64,000 bases of DNA from an uncultured Spartobacteria bacterium (GCA_938011325.1 CALLUD010000006.1:62001-126000); one strand, 5' to 3'. Positions 36,421 to 45,614 are shown, counted from the first letter of the stretch. Made by a program: numbers and translations. The notes: generated from the letters alone by a model not told the origin.

Positions 36421-37791
36421 ATGGCGGAAAAAATCGACGAGTGGATCGCGGCAGCTTCGGGATTTGTCTGGGGGCCATGGCTCGTATGGCTGCTCTTCGG
36501 CACCCACCTCTTTCTCACCCTCCGGACCGGATTCATCCAGCGGCATCTCGGCTACGCCATCCGGCTTTCGATCACGAAGGACAAGGACGCCCCCGGTGAT
36601 GTCAGCCAGTTTGGCGCACTCGTCACGGCGCTGGCCGCGACGATCGGCACGGGGAACATCTTCGGCGTCGCCGGCGCGGTCCTGATCGGCGGTCCCGGTG
36701 CGGTGCTCTGGATGTGGCTCACGGGCATCTTCGGCATCGCAACCAAATACGGTGAGGCGCTCCTCTCCGTGAAATACCGCGTCGTCAACGAGCGCGGGCA
36801 GATGTCGGGCGGCCCGATGTTCGTGCTTGAGAAGGCGCTGAACATGAAGTGGCTCGGCGTGATCTTCGCGGTCTTCACCGCCATCGCGGCGTTCGGCATC
36901 GGCAACATGGCTCAGGCCAACGCGATCACCGACATGGTGGTTTCGAAGAAGGCTCTCCTGCCGTTCGACTTCAGCGACACCGCCCTCAAGCAGATCGTGG
37001 GCGTGATTCTCACGGTCGGCACAGGTCTCGTCATTCTCGGTGGCATTCGCTCGATCTCGCGCTTCTGCTCGTTCCTCGTGCCCTTCATGGCCGTCTTCTA
37101 CGTGGCCGGCTGCCTCGTCATTCTTGCGATGAGCTGGGACAAGCTGCCCGGTGCGATCGCGTTGATCTTCTCGAGCGCGTTCACCGGGCACGCGGCACTG
37201 GGTGGTTTCGCAGGTGCGGGACTGGCCAAGGTCATGCAGGCGGGCATCGCGCGGGGATTGTTCTCCAACGAATCCGGACTCGGAAGCGCCCCTATCGTCG
37301 CCGCCGCCGCGAAAACGAAGGACCCCGTTCGCCAGGCGCTGGTTTCCAGCACCGGCACGTTCTGGGACACGGTCGTCGTCTGCGCGCTGACCGGCTTGGT
37401 GGTCGTGAGTTCCGGCGACTGGACCCAGCCCGAACTCTCCCGCGGCGAACTTTGCAACCTCGCATTTCACCACATCGGAGTCTTCGGAGATTTCATTCTC
37501 CTCGGTGGTCTTTTGACCTTCGTCTTTTCGACGATTCTCGGCTGGTCCTACTACGGCGAGAAGGCGATGGAATACCTCTTCGGCATCAAGTCCGTCTTCT
37601 TCTACCGCTGCGCATGGGTCGTCGCGGTGTTCATCGGCTCTGTGTGGAAGAGCGACACGGTCTGGAATTTCTCCGACATGATGAACGGCCTGATGGCCGT
37701 TCCAAACCTCATCGCGCTCCTCCTCCTGAGCGGTGTGATCGCAAAAGAGGGCCGGAGATATTTCTCCGACCCCTCCAATTTGCAGTCGTAG
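36421..37791 (+). CDS. sodium:alanine symporter, AGCS family
   Basis: This is an inner-membrane amino-acid/sodium symporter of 456 residues with about ten to eleven membrane helices. Signatures: LWLLFGTHLFLTLRTGF-like start, ALAATIGTGNIFGVAGAV, GPGAVLWMWLTGIFGIATKY, then AGIARGLFSNESGLGSAPIV, which is the most conserved AGCS block. The substrate is likely alanine or glycine. The ATG at 36421 follows the methyltransferase by 79 bases, and the gene converges on fumC with only nine bases between the stops. Confidence 0.93.
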   Translation: MAEKIDEWIAAASGFVWGPWLVWLLFGTHLFLTLRTGFIQRHLGYAIRLSITKDKDAPGDVSQFGALVTALAATIGTGNIFGVAGAVLIGGPGAVLWMWLTGIFGIATKYGEALLSVKYRVVNERGQMSGGPMFVLEKALNMKWLGVIFAVFTAIAAFGIGNMAQANAITDMVVSKKALLPFDFSDTALKQIVGVILTVGTGLVILGGIRSISRFCSFLVPFMAVFYVAGCLVILAMSWDKLPGAIALIFSSAFTGHAALGGFAGAGLAKVMQAGIARGLFSNESGLGSAPIVAAAAKTKDPVRQALVSSTGTFWDTVVVCALTGLVVVSSGDWTQPELSRGELCNLAFHHIGVFGDFILLGGLLTFVFSTILGWSYYGEKAMEYLFGIKSVFFYRCAWVVAVFIGSVWKSDTVWNFSDMMNGLMAVPNLIALLLLSGVIAKEGRRYFSDPSNLQS

Positions 37792-37800
37792 GCGCGCCCG

Positions 37801-39213
37801 TTACGGGTGCGTCATTTCGACGGGGTTTACCCACTCGTCGAACTGCTCGGGCGTGAGGAAGCCGAGCGCCACCGCCGCCTCCTTCAGGCTGCTCTTTTCC
37901 TTGTGTGCCTTCTTCGCGATCTGCGCGGCCTTGTCGTAGCCGATGTGCGGATTGAGCGCCGTCACGAGCATCAGCGAGTCTTTCACGTAATGCTCGATCC
38001 GCTCCAGGTTCGGCTCGATGCCAACGGCACAATGCTCGTTGAACGAACGGCAGCCGTCCGCGAGGAGTCGCACCGAGTTCAGGAAATTGAACACGATCAC
38101 GGGTTTGAAAACGTTCAGCTCGAAGTTGCCCTGCGAGCTGGCAATGCCGATCGTGTTGTCGTTGCCCATCACCTCGACGGCGATCATCGTGAGCGCCTCG
38201 CACTGCGTCGGATTCACCTTGCCGGGCATGATCGATGAGCCCGGCTCGTTCTCCGGAATCGTCAACTCGCCCAGACCGCAACGGGGTCCCGAGGCCAGCC
38301 AGCGGATGTCGTTGGCGACCTTCATCAGCGTGCAGGCGAGCGATTTCAACGCGCCGCTGGCGAAGACGAATTCGTTGTGCGAGCTCAGCGCCGCAAACTT
38401 GTTCGGCGCGGAAATGAACGGGAGCCCGGTCTCCTTTGCGATGTAGGCCGCCGCGCGATCGCCGAATTCCGGGTGCGAGTTCAAGCCGGTGCCAACCGCC
38501 GTTCCGCCAACTGCCAGCGAGTAGAGGCCGGTCAGCGAGTGCTCGATACGGCGAAGATCGGCGTCGAGAAGCGCCACGTAGCCCGAAAACTCCTGCCCGA
38601 GCGTGAGCGGCGTCGCATCCTGCAGGTGGGTGCGGCCAATCTTCACGATGTCCTTGAACTCCGTGGCCTTGCGGTCAAGCGTGTCGCGCAGCGTCCGCAC
38701 GGCAGGCAGCAGCGTGCCATGGACCTCACACGCGGCGGCAATGCTCATCGCGGTCGGGAACGTGTCGTTCGACGACTGCGACATGTTCACGTCGTCGTTC
38801 GGATGAATCGGCTTTTTCGAGCCGAGCGTGCCACCCGCGATCTCGATGGCGCGGTTCGAGATCACTTCGTTCGCGTTCATGTTGCTCTGCGTGCCGCTGC
38901 CGGTCTGCCAGATACGAAGCGGGAAATGGTCGTCGAGCTTGCCGGCGATCACTTCGTCCGCGGCCTGCACAATGAGGTCGCACTTTTCCTTCGGGAGTTT
39001 GCCGAGATCGTGGTTCGCCAGCGCGCAGGCCTTCTTGAGAATTCCCAGAGCGCGAATCAGCTCCGGCGGCTTGATGTCGTCACCAATGTTGAAATGAATC
39101 AACGAGCGGGCAGTCTGCGCACCGTAGTAGCGATCGTGCGGGACGGGAATCTCCCCCATCGAGTCGGATTCAAGACGGTGTTTCTCAGGGTCGTAGGACG
39201 GCGTTTCGTGCAT
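37801..39213 (-). CDS. fumC: class II fumarate hydratase
   Basis: FumC hydrates fumarate to L-malate in the TCA cycle without an Fe-S cluster. The 470-residue protein carries the family signature GSSIMPGKVNPTQCEALTMI, the substrate residues in QTGSGTQSNMNANEV and SQSSNDTFPTAM, and the helical core GRTHLQDATPLTLGQEF. The start ATG at 39211-39213 is preceded by GAGGAAG seven bases upstream, which settles it against the longer frame. It is divergent from the prepilin-like cassette. Confidence 0.96.
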   Translation of the reverse strand: MHETPSYDPEKHRLESDSMGEIPVPHDRYYGAQTARSLIHFNIGDDIKPPELIRALGILKKACALANHDLGKLPKEKCDLIVQAADEVIAGKLDDHFPLRIWQTGSGTQSNMNANEVISNRAIEIAGGTLGSKKPIHPNDDVNMSQSSNDTFPTAMSIAAACEVHGTLLPAVRTLRDTLDRKATEFKDIVKIGRTHLQDATPLTLGQEFSGYVALLDADLRRIEHSLTGLYSLAVGGTAVGTGLNSHPEFGDRAAAYIAKETGLPFISAPNKFAALSSHNEFVFASGALKSLACTLMKVANDIRWLASGPRCGLGELTIPENEPGSSIMPGKVNPTQCEALTMIAVEVMGNDNTIGIASSQGNFELNVFKPVIVFNFLNSVRLLADGCRSFNEHCAVGIEPNLERIEHYVKDSLMLVTALNPHIGYDKAAQIAKKAHKEKSSLKEAAVALGFLTPEQFDEWVNPVEMTHP

Positions 39214-39347
39214 GCCTTCTTCCTCTAGCAAAGTCCCCCTTCCATGGCGAGTGGCGGACACTCGAAGGCGCTCGAGACCTTGTTCGCCGGCAAATACGGA
39301 CCGTCATTCCGGACTGGCATGGAAACTGCGAAATCCCCATTCCGAGG

Positions 39348-39381
39348 GCGCCCCCGGCCAGGGGCTCGAGGGGCCGGGCGC
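39348..39381 (+). promoter_or_regulatory. strong GC hairpin in the leader of the prepilin-like cassette
   Basis: In the 367-base gap between fumC and the first cassette gene, GCGCCC-CC-GGCC pairs with GGCCGGGCGC around an eleven-base loop (10 pairs with a two-base bulge). Smaller hairpins precede it, including CGAGTG-GCGGA-CACTCG near 39248. The stem ends about 25 bases before a possible small gene at 39407, so it may act as an attenuator or stabilise the leader. The exact start of transcription is not visible. Confidence 0.4.
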
Positions 39382-39406
39382 GACCTCCGTGCATTGAGGT
39401 TTCGCC

Positions 39407-39577
39407 ATGGCAACCGCTATCGATCTTCGCCCGAACAACGGGATGCCCGTCCACCGGGAAACACCCATCGGGCGCAACCAGGTGCAGTCGTCTCTCAGGA
39501 ATCACAACTCCCTGAGCGGTAACGATCTTTTCAAATTTCGTCTTTTGCGCGGGCTCGAAGAAGCCTGCGAGGGGTAA
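39407..39577 (+). CDS. possible 56-residue leader protein of the prepilin-like cassette
   Basis: This is an open frame of 56 codons from ATG at 39407 with a ribosome site GAGG seven bases upstream. It starts MATAIDLRPNNGMPVHRETP and ends LLRGLEEACEG, with TAA three bases before the ATG of the first prepilin-like gene. The GAGGGG inside its last codons serves as the next gene's ribosome site, so translation would be coupled. There is no signal peptide or membrane helix. I do not recognise the sequence. The first eight residues faintly recall elongation factor P starts but nothing else does. It could be a leader peptide or chance. Confidence 0.45.
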   Translation: MATAIDLRPNNGMPVHRETPIGRNQVQSSLRNHNSLSGNDLFKFRLLRGLEEACEG

Positions 39578-39580
39578 GCC

Positions 39581-40243
39581 ATGCCGTCGCGCCTCGCCGA
39601 CCCTGAAGCAGGACAGGCTTCCATCGCCAGCCGGGGTTTCACTCTTGTCGAGCTCCTGGCTGTCGTGGCGATCATCGTCATTCTGCTCGGCCTGCTTGCC
39701 CCGGCTGTCGGCAATTTCTCCTCAACCGCCGGCCGCAAGGGTGCCGTCAACATCCTGATGAACACCTTCGAACAGGCGCGCGCAGCAGCGTTGGAATCGG
39801 GATGCGATGTCTTCGTGATCATGTGGCGACGCCAGTTCCCGGAACAGGACGCCATCCTGGTGGCACGGGAAAAGACGGAGTGGCTCGATGGCACAAGCGG
39901 AGGAATCGTGCCGCTGACCCCGTGGATCAAGCTGCCCAAGGGCGTCATCATTCGAACCGTTCCCCGTTCGCTGACCTCCGCCGGCGTCCCCGACGAAATC
40001 TCGCCAAGTGACCTGCCCGGCGATTCCAGGGAAATGCGGCGCCTTTCCGTGCTCCGCTACAACGCCTCGGGGAGCATCAAGGCCCCCACGACCGATCTGC
40101 GCCTGTTCATTTCGGAAGGCGTTCGCGATCAAGGCGGCAACGAAGCCCAGGTTGGAACCTCGGCCATGTCGCCAACGCTCGAACAGTTGTCTTTCGCGCG
40201 CTTTACCGGAAGGGCGCGCCTCGACGTAACCGCAGTGAATTGA
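39581..40243 (+). CDS. prepilin-like protein, Verru_Chthon cassette D type
   Basis: This is a pseudopilin-like protein of 220 residues. The type IV prepilin motif is complete: a short basic leader, then cleavage site G19|F20 in SRGFTLVELLAVVAIIVILL with E24 at +5. A GspH-like region follows (GRKGAVNILMNTFEQARAAA). The head domain contains LPKGVIIRT and LRYNASGSI. Together with the next three genes it matches the four-gene cassettes repeated in Chthoniobacter and Verrucomicrobium (A, B, C, D families). Their function is not known. It starts three bases after the small leader frame. Confidence 0.82.
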   Translation: MPSRLADPEAGQASIASRGFTLVELLAVVAIIVILLGLLAPAVGNFSSTAGRKGAVNILMNTFEQARAAALESGCDVFVIMWRRQFPEQDAILVAREKTEWLDGTSGGIVPLTPWIKLPKGVIIRTVPRSLTSAGVPDEISPSDLPGDSREMRRLSVLRYNASGSIKAPTTDLRLFISEGVRDQGGNEAQVGTSAMSPTLEQLSFARFTGRARLDVTAVN

Positions 40244-40755
40244 TGCTCCGAAGCCTGCGATGCACCACGACAGCCGCTGCCTTCTCGCTCATCGAGATCG
40301 TCATCGCGATTGCCATCGTTGCCTTTGCGCTCGTCGCCATCATCGGCATGTTTCCGGTGGCTTTGAAGTCGGCAAAGGAGAGTCAGCAGGAGACCCAGGC
40401 GGCGCTGATCGGACGGCAGATCATCGAGGGAATCAAGAGCAACAGACCCTTCATCGTGGAAAACGCGTCGGTAAATGACGGGACCACACGAATCGACATT
40501 CGAAGCGCCAGCCAGACCAGATTCGAATTCGACGAATCCGGGCGCATCACTTCAGCGTCGCCTTCCACGGACGAACCGCCCTCCAGTCTTCAACCTGTCT
40601 ATATCGCCACCGTCGATGTGAAACCCGGAACGCCGGAGCCGGGACTTACGCGTGTCGATGTCATCATTTACACGCCCCCCGAAGCCGCGACGGGAAACCG
40701 GAACACCTTCGAATTCGTAACGCTCGTAAGCACCGCCCAGATCGATGAGCGCTGA
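40240..40755 (+). CDS. prepilin-like protein, Verru_Chthon cassette B type
   Basis: This 171-residue protein has a prepilin N-terminus: AAAFSLIEIVIAIAIVAFAL with cleavage before F14 and E18 at +5 (Ala in place of Gly at -1). A GspI/PilV-like start follows (AIIGMFPVALKSAKESQQET). The head domain has RIDIRSASQTRFEFDESG and YIATVDVKPGTP. The ATG overlaps the end of the preceding gene by four bases, so it is translationally coupled. It matches the second member of the D-B-C-A cassette. Confidence 0.8.
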   Translation: MMLRSLRCTTTAAAFSLIEIVIAIAIVAFALVAIIGMFPVALKSAKESQQETQAALIGRQIIEGIKSNRPFIVENASVNDGTTRIDIRSASQTRFEFDESGRITSASPSTDEPPSSLQPVYIATVDVKPGTPEPGLTRVDVIIYTPPEAATGNRNTFEFVTLVSTAQIDER

Positions 40756-41575
40756 TCGTTCCACAATTCCGGAAAGGCGGCGGGAGGCGGGATTCACGCT
40801 GCTCGAGCTGCTGATCTCGATGACGATCCTGTCGCTGCTGCTGGTCATCCTCATGGCGATCGTGGACAGCTCCACGAAGCTCTGGCGCGTGAGCGAAAAT
40901 CGGGTGGACAGCTTCCGGGAGGCCAGGGCGGCACTCAATGTCATCGCCGCCGATTTACGAGGCGCTCTTGCGACCGGAAACGAGAACTTTTTTCAAATCA
41001 ACACCTCCACCAACCTTCCTTCGACGGCGCTGTCCCCCCCCGAGGCTGGCAACCTGTTTTTTCTGACCCGGATGCCTGCCGACGCCCAGAGCCCCGAAAG
41101 CAATGACTCCGATGTCTGCGCCGTGGGCTATTTCCTCGCCTACGACTCGGTCGTCTTCGGCAGCGGGGAACGAACCATGAACCTGTATCGATTCTTCGAG
41201 AACAGCAACGAGACCTTCAAGCTGATCGAGGACGACAAAAAACTCCCCGACCGCCCCCTTACAACGGGACCAAGCGGCGAGGAAGTGCTCGCAAGAAACA
41301 TCGTGAAATTCGAGGTTTCGGCCTTCGTTTACTCGGACTCGGGAACGCTGGAAAAATTCGTGCCATCGCCAGAGACCCCGTTTCCCGACGTGCTGGAAAT
41401 CTCGCTCGTCACTTTGAACAACGAGATCGCCCAAAGGCTGAAATCCGAGAGCGACTGGAGGCAGACCTCGTCGACGATGTATGCCCGGAACGCACGCACC
41501 TTCACGACCCGTGTTTCGCTGGTGTCGCCAGAAGCCATTCCGACTCCCACCCCGCAAATCCCGCCTTCGCAATGA
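40745..41575 (+). CDS. prepilin-like protein, Verru_Chthon cassette C type
   Basis: This is a 276-residue GspJ/PilW-like protein. The prepilin motif is REAGFTLLELLISMTILSLL, with cleavage G16|F17 and E21 at +5. The region after the helix (WRVSENRVDSFREARAALNV, IAADLRGAL) is typical of GspJ-like minor pseudopilins. The rest is a beta-rich head. The start overlaps the preceding gene by eleven bases, and the stop overlaps the next start by four. It ends in a Pro-rich tail (PTPTPQIPPSQ). Confidence 0.8.
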   Translation: MSADRSTIPERRREAGFTLLELLISMTILSLLLVILMAIVDSSTKLWRVSENRVDSFREARAALNVIAADLRGALATGNENFFQINTSTNLPSTALSPPEAGNLFFLTRMPADAQSPESNDSDVCAVGYFLAYDSVVFGSGERTMNLYRFFENSNETFKLIEDDKKLPDRPLTTGPSGEEVLARNIVKFEVSAFVYSDSGTLEKFVPSPETPFPDVLEISLVTLNNEIAQRLKSESDWRQTSSTMYARNARTFTTRVSLVSPEAIPTPTPQIPPSQ

Positions 41576-44241
41576 CCCCGTCAGGCAACATTCGCGGATC
41601 TGCTTTGGTGACGACGCTTCTGGTCATCGTGGTGCTCACCGTCATCGTCACCGCATTTCTCCAGAGCATGTCGATCGAGCAACGAACGGCACGCAGTTAC
41701 CTGAACCGCTACAAGGCGGAACTCGCGGCCGAGGCAGGCCTGGCCACCGCGATCAACAAACTCGTTGAGGGCGGCAATGCCACCGACCTCCATTACGTTA
41801 TCGACGCCATAAACGCCGGAACGGAAGACGAGAAGATTCGGCTCACACGCCAGCTCCCCGGTTCAAAGGCCCTGGCCGACGCCCCCGTCGTCCTTGCGTC
41901 GGAATCCGGCACGGTCACTCGAGTCCAAGTCACCGAAGAGCGAGGCGGCGCACCGGCCATTTACCGAAATGCAGGTTATCTGCCGCTCAACGACGACAAT
42001 GGAGAAGAGATCGGCCGCTTCGCTTACTGGACCGATGCCGCGAGCATGAAGCAAAACGTCTGGACGGCTGCTGGAGCAAATCGGGACGCCTATCCAGCAC
42101 CTGGCGACCTTCCACTGATCCAACGGAACGGAACACCCGTTCCGGAAAGCGATGTCACGATCCTCCGCGAAAAGCGCGCCAATATCGTAACGGTGGAAAC
42201 CCTGAACCAAATCGTTCCGTCCCTCGATCCTCCGGCGGACGATTTCGATTTCACGAGAGTCTCCCCCATCGAAAAACTCACCCCGGAAGGCCACAAGCGG
42301 CTCAACCTTACCCGGCTTAAACGCTACATCGACGGCGGGGAATATACGGAAGACACGGACGGCGATGGCGTGGCGGACTTTTCGATCAGCTACCCCGGTT
42401 TGGACACCGAACAGGGACCGACTTCAGAGCGATTTTTGCTGATCAGCCAGCTGCTGAACGAAGACGGCAATTTCCCCTTCCATGAGGAAAATCCTTGGGG
42501 ACCGGGAAACCTGGAGTTTCTGCTCGATGCATATCCGGAAATCGACCCCGTCACCGGCGACCCGGTGGAGGCCCGCCAGGCGGTTGCAAACCTCATCGAT
42601 TACATCGATGCGGATTTTATCCCGACGACCGATGGGAAGCCGGGTCCCAAAATCTCGCTGGGTCAAGCCGATTACAGCACTTCGAGCTCTCAGCGCACTT
42701 TTAACAGCTCGTCCCTGGAAATTCCGGCTTCGGCAATCCACGACCCCCCCACCGTTCTTGGCGTGGAGGCCAAGCTGGAGAACGGGAAGGTCAGAGGGCA
42801 CCCCTACATCAATGGAGTCACTGTTGGAATGATCTTCAACCCGACCGGCGGCGGCGCTTTGCTTAATTCAAGTCGGATCCTGGGTGGCGTGAGAGTCGCG
42901 AATCCATGGGAACAGGCGATTCCGTGGAAGACGGGATTGGGCACCGGATACATCGTCGAAATGCAGGTCAAGATGACCGGGGCTGTCTTGAACGGCTCCA
43001 ATGGCATCGAGATGCATCTCGTGAATTCCTCCTCCGGCTACTTCATGAACGCGTGGCTGGCCCAATACTCGGGTATCAGCCCCGCCGACTTCATCAACCG
43101 CACCATCCCTGCGAACCAGGCTGTGTGGTTTCCAAGGGACTGGGCCTCAGGGCTCGATCTGGCGAACGGGCCTTACAAGATTGACCAGAACGGCATCACG
43201 TTCGTGAACTTCGGGAGCCGGATCGAGGTGTTGCGTCTTGTCTATGAGGACAGCACAAAAGGCGAACGATACCTCGTTCAGGATTTAACGAATCTGCGCG
43301 AGCTACCTCGGGTGTGGAAACAGTCCCCCTACCCCGTGCAGGGAGGCATTTACAAACTCGATGGCGGCAACGGCATTGGCGGGCAAACCGACTGGCACCT
43401 CAACGGCGACCCACGTTTGAATTTTCGAAAGGACGCGTGGAATCAAGTCCCCAGCCTCTCGGGCATGAGAAGTCCAAACAAGGTCTACTCGGCACCCGTC
43501 AATCCACATAAAGACGGGCAGCAGGGGCTGGTCGACAGTTCGGAATGGTGGGGCCCGGGCGCATCGGGCCACTTTCCCACATCGGCTCAGCTCTTCCGTC
43601 CAAGCCCGAAGGAGGACGAACCTGCAATGCTGTCTTACGCCGAGTTGGGCCGGATTGCCCTGGGCCGCCCCTGGCAGACAGTCCGCCTCTACAAGGATTC
43701 ACACGATCCAGAAGCTCCAAATGACATCCCGCTTATCGAACTGGTGGAACTCAATGGCCAACTCCCCGCCCCGGAAAATAAGACCGAACAAGGAGACAAA
43801 ATTGTTCCAAACTGGAGTCGGGACGACTTCGACACGTCCCTTGCCAACGGCTTGATCAATATCCAGTCGCCAAAGAGGGCCTCATTGATCGCTCTATTCC
43901 ACGGCGCGGACCACGTCTCCGACACGAAGGCAGAAGAACTCGCGCAGACGGTCTTGGACGCACCAAACCGGCCCTATGAGTCGGTGAGCGATCTCTTCCG
44001 GGAAGGGCAACTCGTCAATCAAGGAACGACGGATTTCGAGAAGGAATTACTCGCCGCCCAGGTGGTGCCGCTGGCCACCCTGAGAAGCAACCGCTTCACC
44101 GTCTACATCGCGGGTGAAGCGCGAAAAGGAGGCCGAACCCTCAGTCGTGTAATTCTGAAAGCGGATGTGGAACTCAAGTGCGTCCGGTCCCCAGGTGGCC
44201 CCAAGCTATACGCGGAAATTTCCAACAAAGAGATTCTATGA
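41572..44241 (+). CDS. large prepilin-like protein, Verru_Chthon cassette A type
   Basis: This is an 889-residue exported protein. Its start RGSALVTTLLVIVVLTVIVT (about 8-27) is like PilX/GspK-type minor pilins, followed by QSMSIEQRTARSYLNRYKAE, and lacks the strict G-F-T-L-x-E site. The very large head includes an Asp-rich segment DTDGDGVADF (about residues 262-271), which looks like a calcium-binding loop. It also has many aromatic strands and, near the end, a GspK-like helix-hairpin motif (YESVSDLFREGQL). A very long A protein is typical of this cassette. It overlaps its neighbours by four bases at each end. Confidence 0.8.
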   Translation: MTPSGNIRGSALVTTLLVIVVLTVIVTAFLQSMSIEQRTARSYLNRYKAELAAEAGLATAINKLVEGGNATDLHYVIDAINAGTEDEKIRLTRQLPGSKALADAPVVLASESGTVTRVQVTEERGGAPAIYRNAGYLPLNDDNGEEIGRFAYWTDAASMKQNVWTAAGANRDAYPAPGDLPLIQRNGTPVPESDVTILREKRANIVTVETLNQIVPSLDPPADDFDFTRVSPIEKLTPEGHKRLNLTRLKRYIDGGEYTEDTDGDGVADFSISYPGLDTEQGPTSERFLLISQLLNEDGNFPFHEENPWGPGNLEFLLDAYPEIDPVTGDPVEARQAVANLIDYIDADFIPTTDGKPGPKISLGQADYSTSSSQRTFNSSSLEIPASAIHDPPTVLGVEAKLENGKVRGHPYINGVTVGMIFNPTGGGALLNSSRILGGVRVANPWEQAIPWKTGLGTGYIVEMQVKMTGAVLNGSNGIEMHLVNSSSGYFMNAWLAQYSGISPADFINRTIPANQAVWFPRDWASGLDLANGPYKIDQNGITFVNFGSRIEVLRLVYEDSTKGERYLVQDLTNLRELPRVWKQSPYPVQGGIYKLDGGNGIGGQTDWHLNGDPRLNFRKDAWNQVPSLSGMRSPNKVYSAPVNPHKDGQQGLVDSSEWWGPGASGHFPTSAQLFRPSPKEDEPAMLSYAELGRIALGRPWQTVRLYKDSHDPEAPNDIPLIELVELNGQLPAPENKTEQGDKIVPNWSRDDFDTSLANGLINIQSPKRASLIALFHGADHVSDTKAEELAQTVLDAPNRPYESVSDLFREGQLVNQGTTDFEKELLAAQVVPLATLRSNRFTVYIAGEARKGGRTLSRVILKADVELKCVRSPGGPKLYAEISNKEIL

Positions 44242-44774
44242 AAAACCCATCACGTCTCGTGGTCGCCCTGGCGGTCTCCTTCCTTGGCATATGCCCGGCT
44301 CAGGAGGCACAGCCGGAATTCGAGCTTAAGAATGTTGAGGTCATTGAGGCCACCCTTCCAAACTCCGAAAAACCGTGGCTGAAAATTGTCGCCAATTACT
44401 CGACGACCAAAGAATGGACCGATTCGCTTTCGTTCAATTTTTACGCCATCGTCCAGCCGTCCGACGGACAAAGCGCACAAAAAGCGCGAATGCTGACCGG
44501 GGCGACCGCCTACGTGAACATCCCTGCGGGAAATCACCAGGCAATCGTCTACATGACCCCCGGGGCGCTCGAGCGCTTCGGGAAACCCATCGCGGTGAGC
44601 GTGGATTGCTTTGATGGTGATGAAAAGCGGGGATCCGCGAGGTCCGGCGGAAACATCGGCGAACTCGCCCAAGGCAACATCCGGCGCTACGACGGCTTCC
44701 TGCGCGGCATGCAGTCGACGCCCTGGATCGTGATCGACAGCGGGAAAACGCCGGACCTTTTTGTCCCCTATTAA
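44238..44774 (+). CDS. exported companion protein of the prepilin-like cassette
   Basis: This is a 178-residue exported protein. It has a signal peptide (KNPSRLVVALAVSFLGICPA, cleavage near residue 21). The mature part is beta-rich (FELKNVEVIEATLPNSEKPW, KIVANYSTTKEWTDSLSFNF, YVNIPAGNHQAIVYMTPGAL) and ends SGKTPDLFVPY. I do not recognise a family. Its ATG overlaps the stop of the cassette A gene (ATGA), so it is co-translated and probably works with the cassette, for example as a periplasmic chaperone or assembly factor. That role is a guess from coupling alone. Confidence 0.75.
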   Translation: MKNPSRLVVALAVSFLGICPAQEAQPEFELKNVEVIEATLPNSEKPWLKIVANYSTTKEWTDSLSFNFYAIVQPSDGQSAQKARMLTGATAYVNIPAGNHQAIVYMTPGALERFGKPIAVSVDCFDGDEKRGSARSGGNIGELAQGNIRRYDGFLRGMQSTPWIVIDSGKTPDLFVPY

Positions 44775-44786
44775 AACCCGTCAGCT

Positions 44787-45614
44787 TTATACTAAGGGAA
44801 CGTCGTAACGCGAAGCGCGTGCCTTTCTCCGATCGCGGCGGAATTCAACGCCCAAAGCCATCGCCGCCGCCCCGAACAACATCCACGAGGCCGGCTCGGG
44901 AACAGCTTGCAGGTAAACATCTTCAAACGTCGTGCCGACCACAATGCGGGTAATCGACGAAGTGCCGATTCCCGAGGCTTCCCGCAGGGAGAGTCGGCTC
45001 AGCGTCTGATCGTCTCCCGCGAAAGATACCTCGAACGTATCCGTGACCGATGCACTGCTCTCGTCGAGCGGATTGATCCAAAGTGTGGATTGCAGTGTTT
45101 CGAAATCAAACTTCACGACAATCGCCACCTGCTGCCCAAGGGAAAGGGTTACCGACTCGTCAAAGACAACCGGATAGTCCGATTGCTCGGCTTGAAGGCT
45201 GCGATTGCGAATCCCGAACTGATATCCAGCTCCCACGGCCTTTACATACAGCCGGGCGAAGAAGTCCGTTTTCTCATTACTTTCCGTGTCGGAAAAATGC
45301 ATCAGGTAACTGCCGACTGGACCCGGAATCTCGGTCATTGTGATCAATGCCGAGTAATACAGGGTGCCGGAGCTGTAAAAGCTGCCGAGGTCCCGCGCCA
45401 AGTCTTCGCTGTTGCTCCGCGATACGATCACGCTGCCGTTTGACACGGTCATTTGATTCGCACCTCCCGAATAGGCATACCAGACGCCGCCTGAACTCAC
45501 CGCGAGTGGTCCATCCGGGTAGTTGAATTCCTCGTCCCAAATGGGAGCCGCCTTCGAAGTCAACGTTGCGGCAACCAGCACCAGACCCAGCGTCACGATT
45601 CCATTCCTGTGCAT
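44787..45614 (-). CDS. PEP-CTERM sorting-domain protein
   Basis: This is an exported protein of 275 residues. A signal peptide (RNGIVTLGLVLVAATLTSKA) is followed by a concanavalin/LamG-like beta-rich body (WDEEFNYPDG, GGVWYAYSGG, YYSALITMTEI, VAIVVKFDFETLQSTLWINP). The C-terminus has VPEPASWMLFGAAAMALGV and then a basic tail (RRDRRKAR), which is the exosortase sorting signal. It converges on the prepilin-like cassette, 12 bases after its last stop, and lies downstream of actD. Its role is unknown; surface or matrix location is expected for the class. Confidence 0.82.
   Translation of the reverse strand: MHRNGIVTLGLVLVAATLTSKAAPIWDEEFNYPDGPLAVSSGGVWYAYSGGANQMTVSNGSVIVSRSNSEDLARDLGSFYSSGTLYYSALITMTEIPGPVGSYLMHFSDTESNEKTDFFARLYVKAVGAGYQFGIRNRSLQAEQSDYPVVFDESVTLSLGQQVAIVVKFDFETLQSTLWINPLDESSASVTDTFEVSFAGDDQTLSRLSLREASGIGTSSITRIVVGTTFEDVYLQAVPEPASWMLFGAAAMALGVEFRRDRRKARASRYDVPLV

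Noticed and set aside
39407..39430. The small frame as a truncated elongation factor P
   Set aside because: Only the first eight residues are alike; nothing after them matches the EF-P fold.
39185..39505. Minus-strand frame in the leader of the prepilin-like cassette
   Set aside because: No ribosome site or domain pattern, and it collides with the start of fumC.
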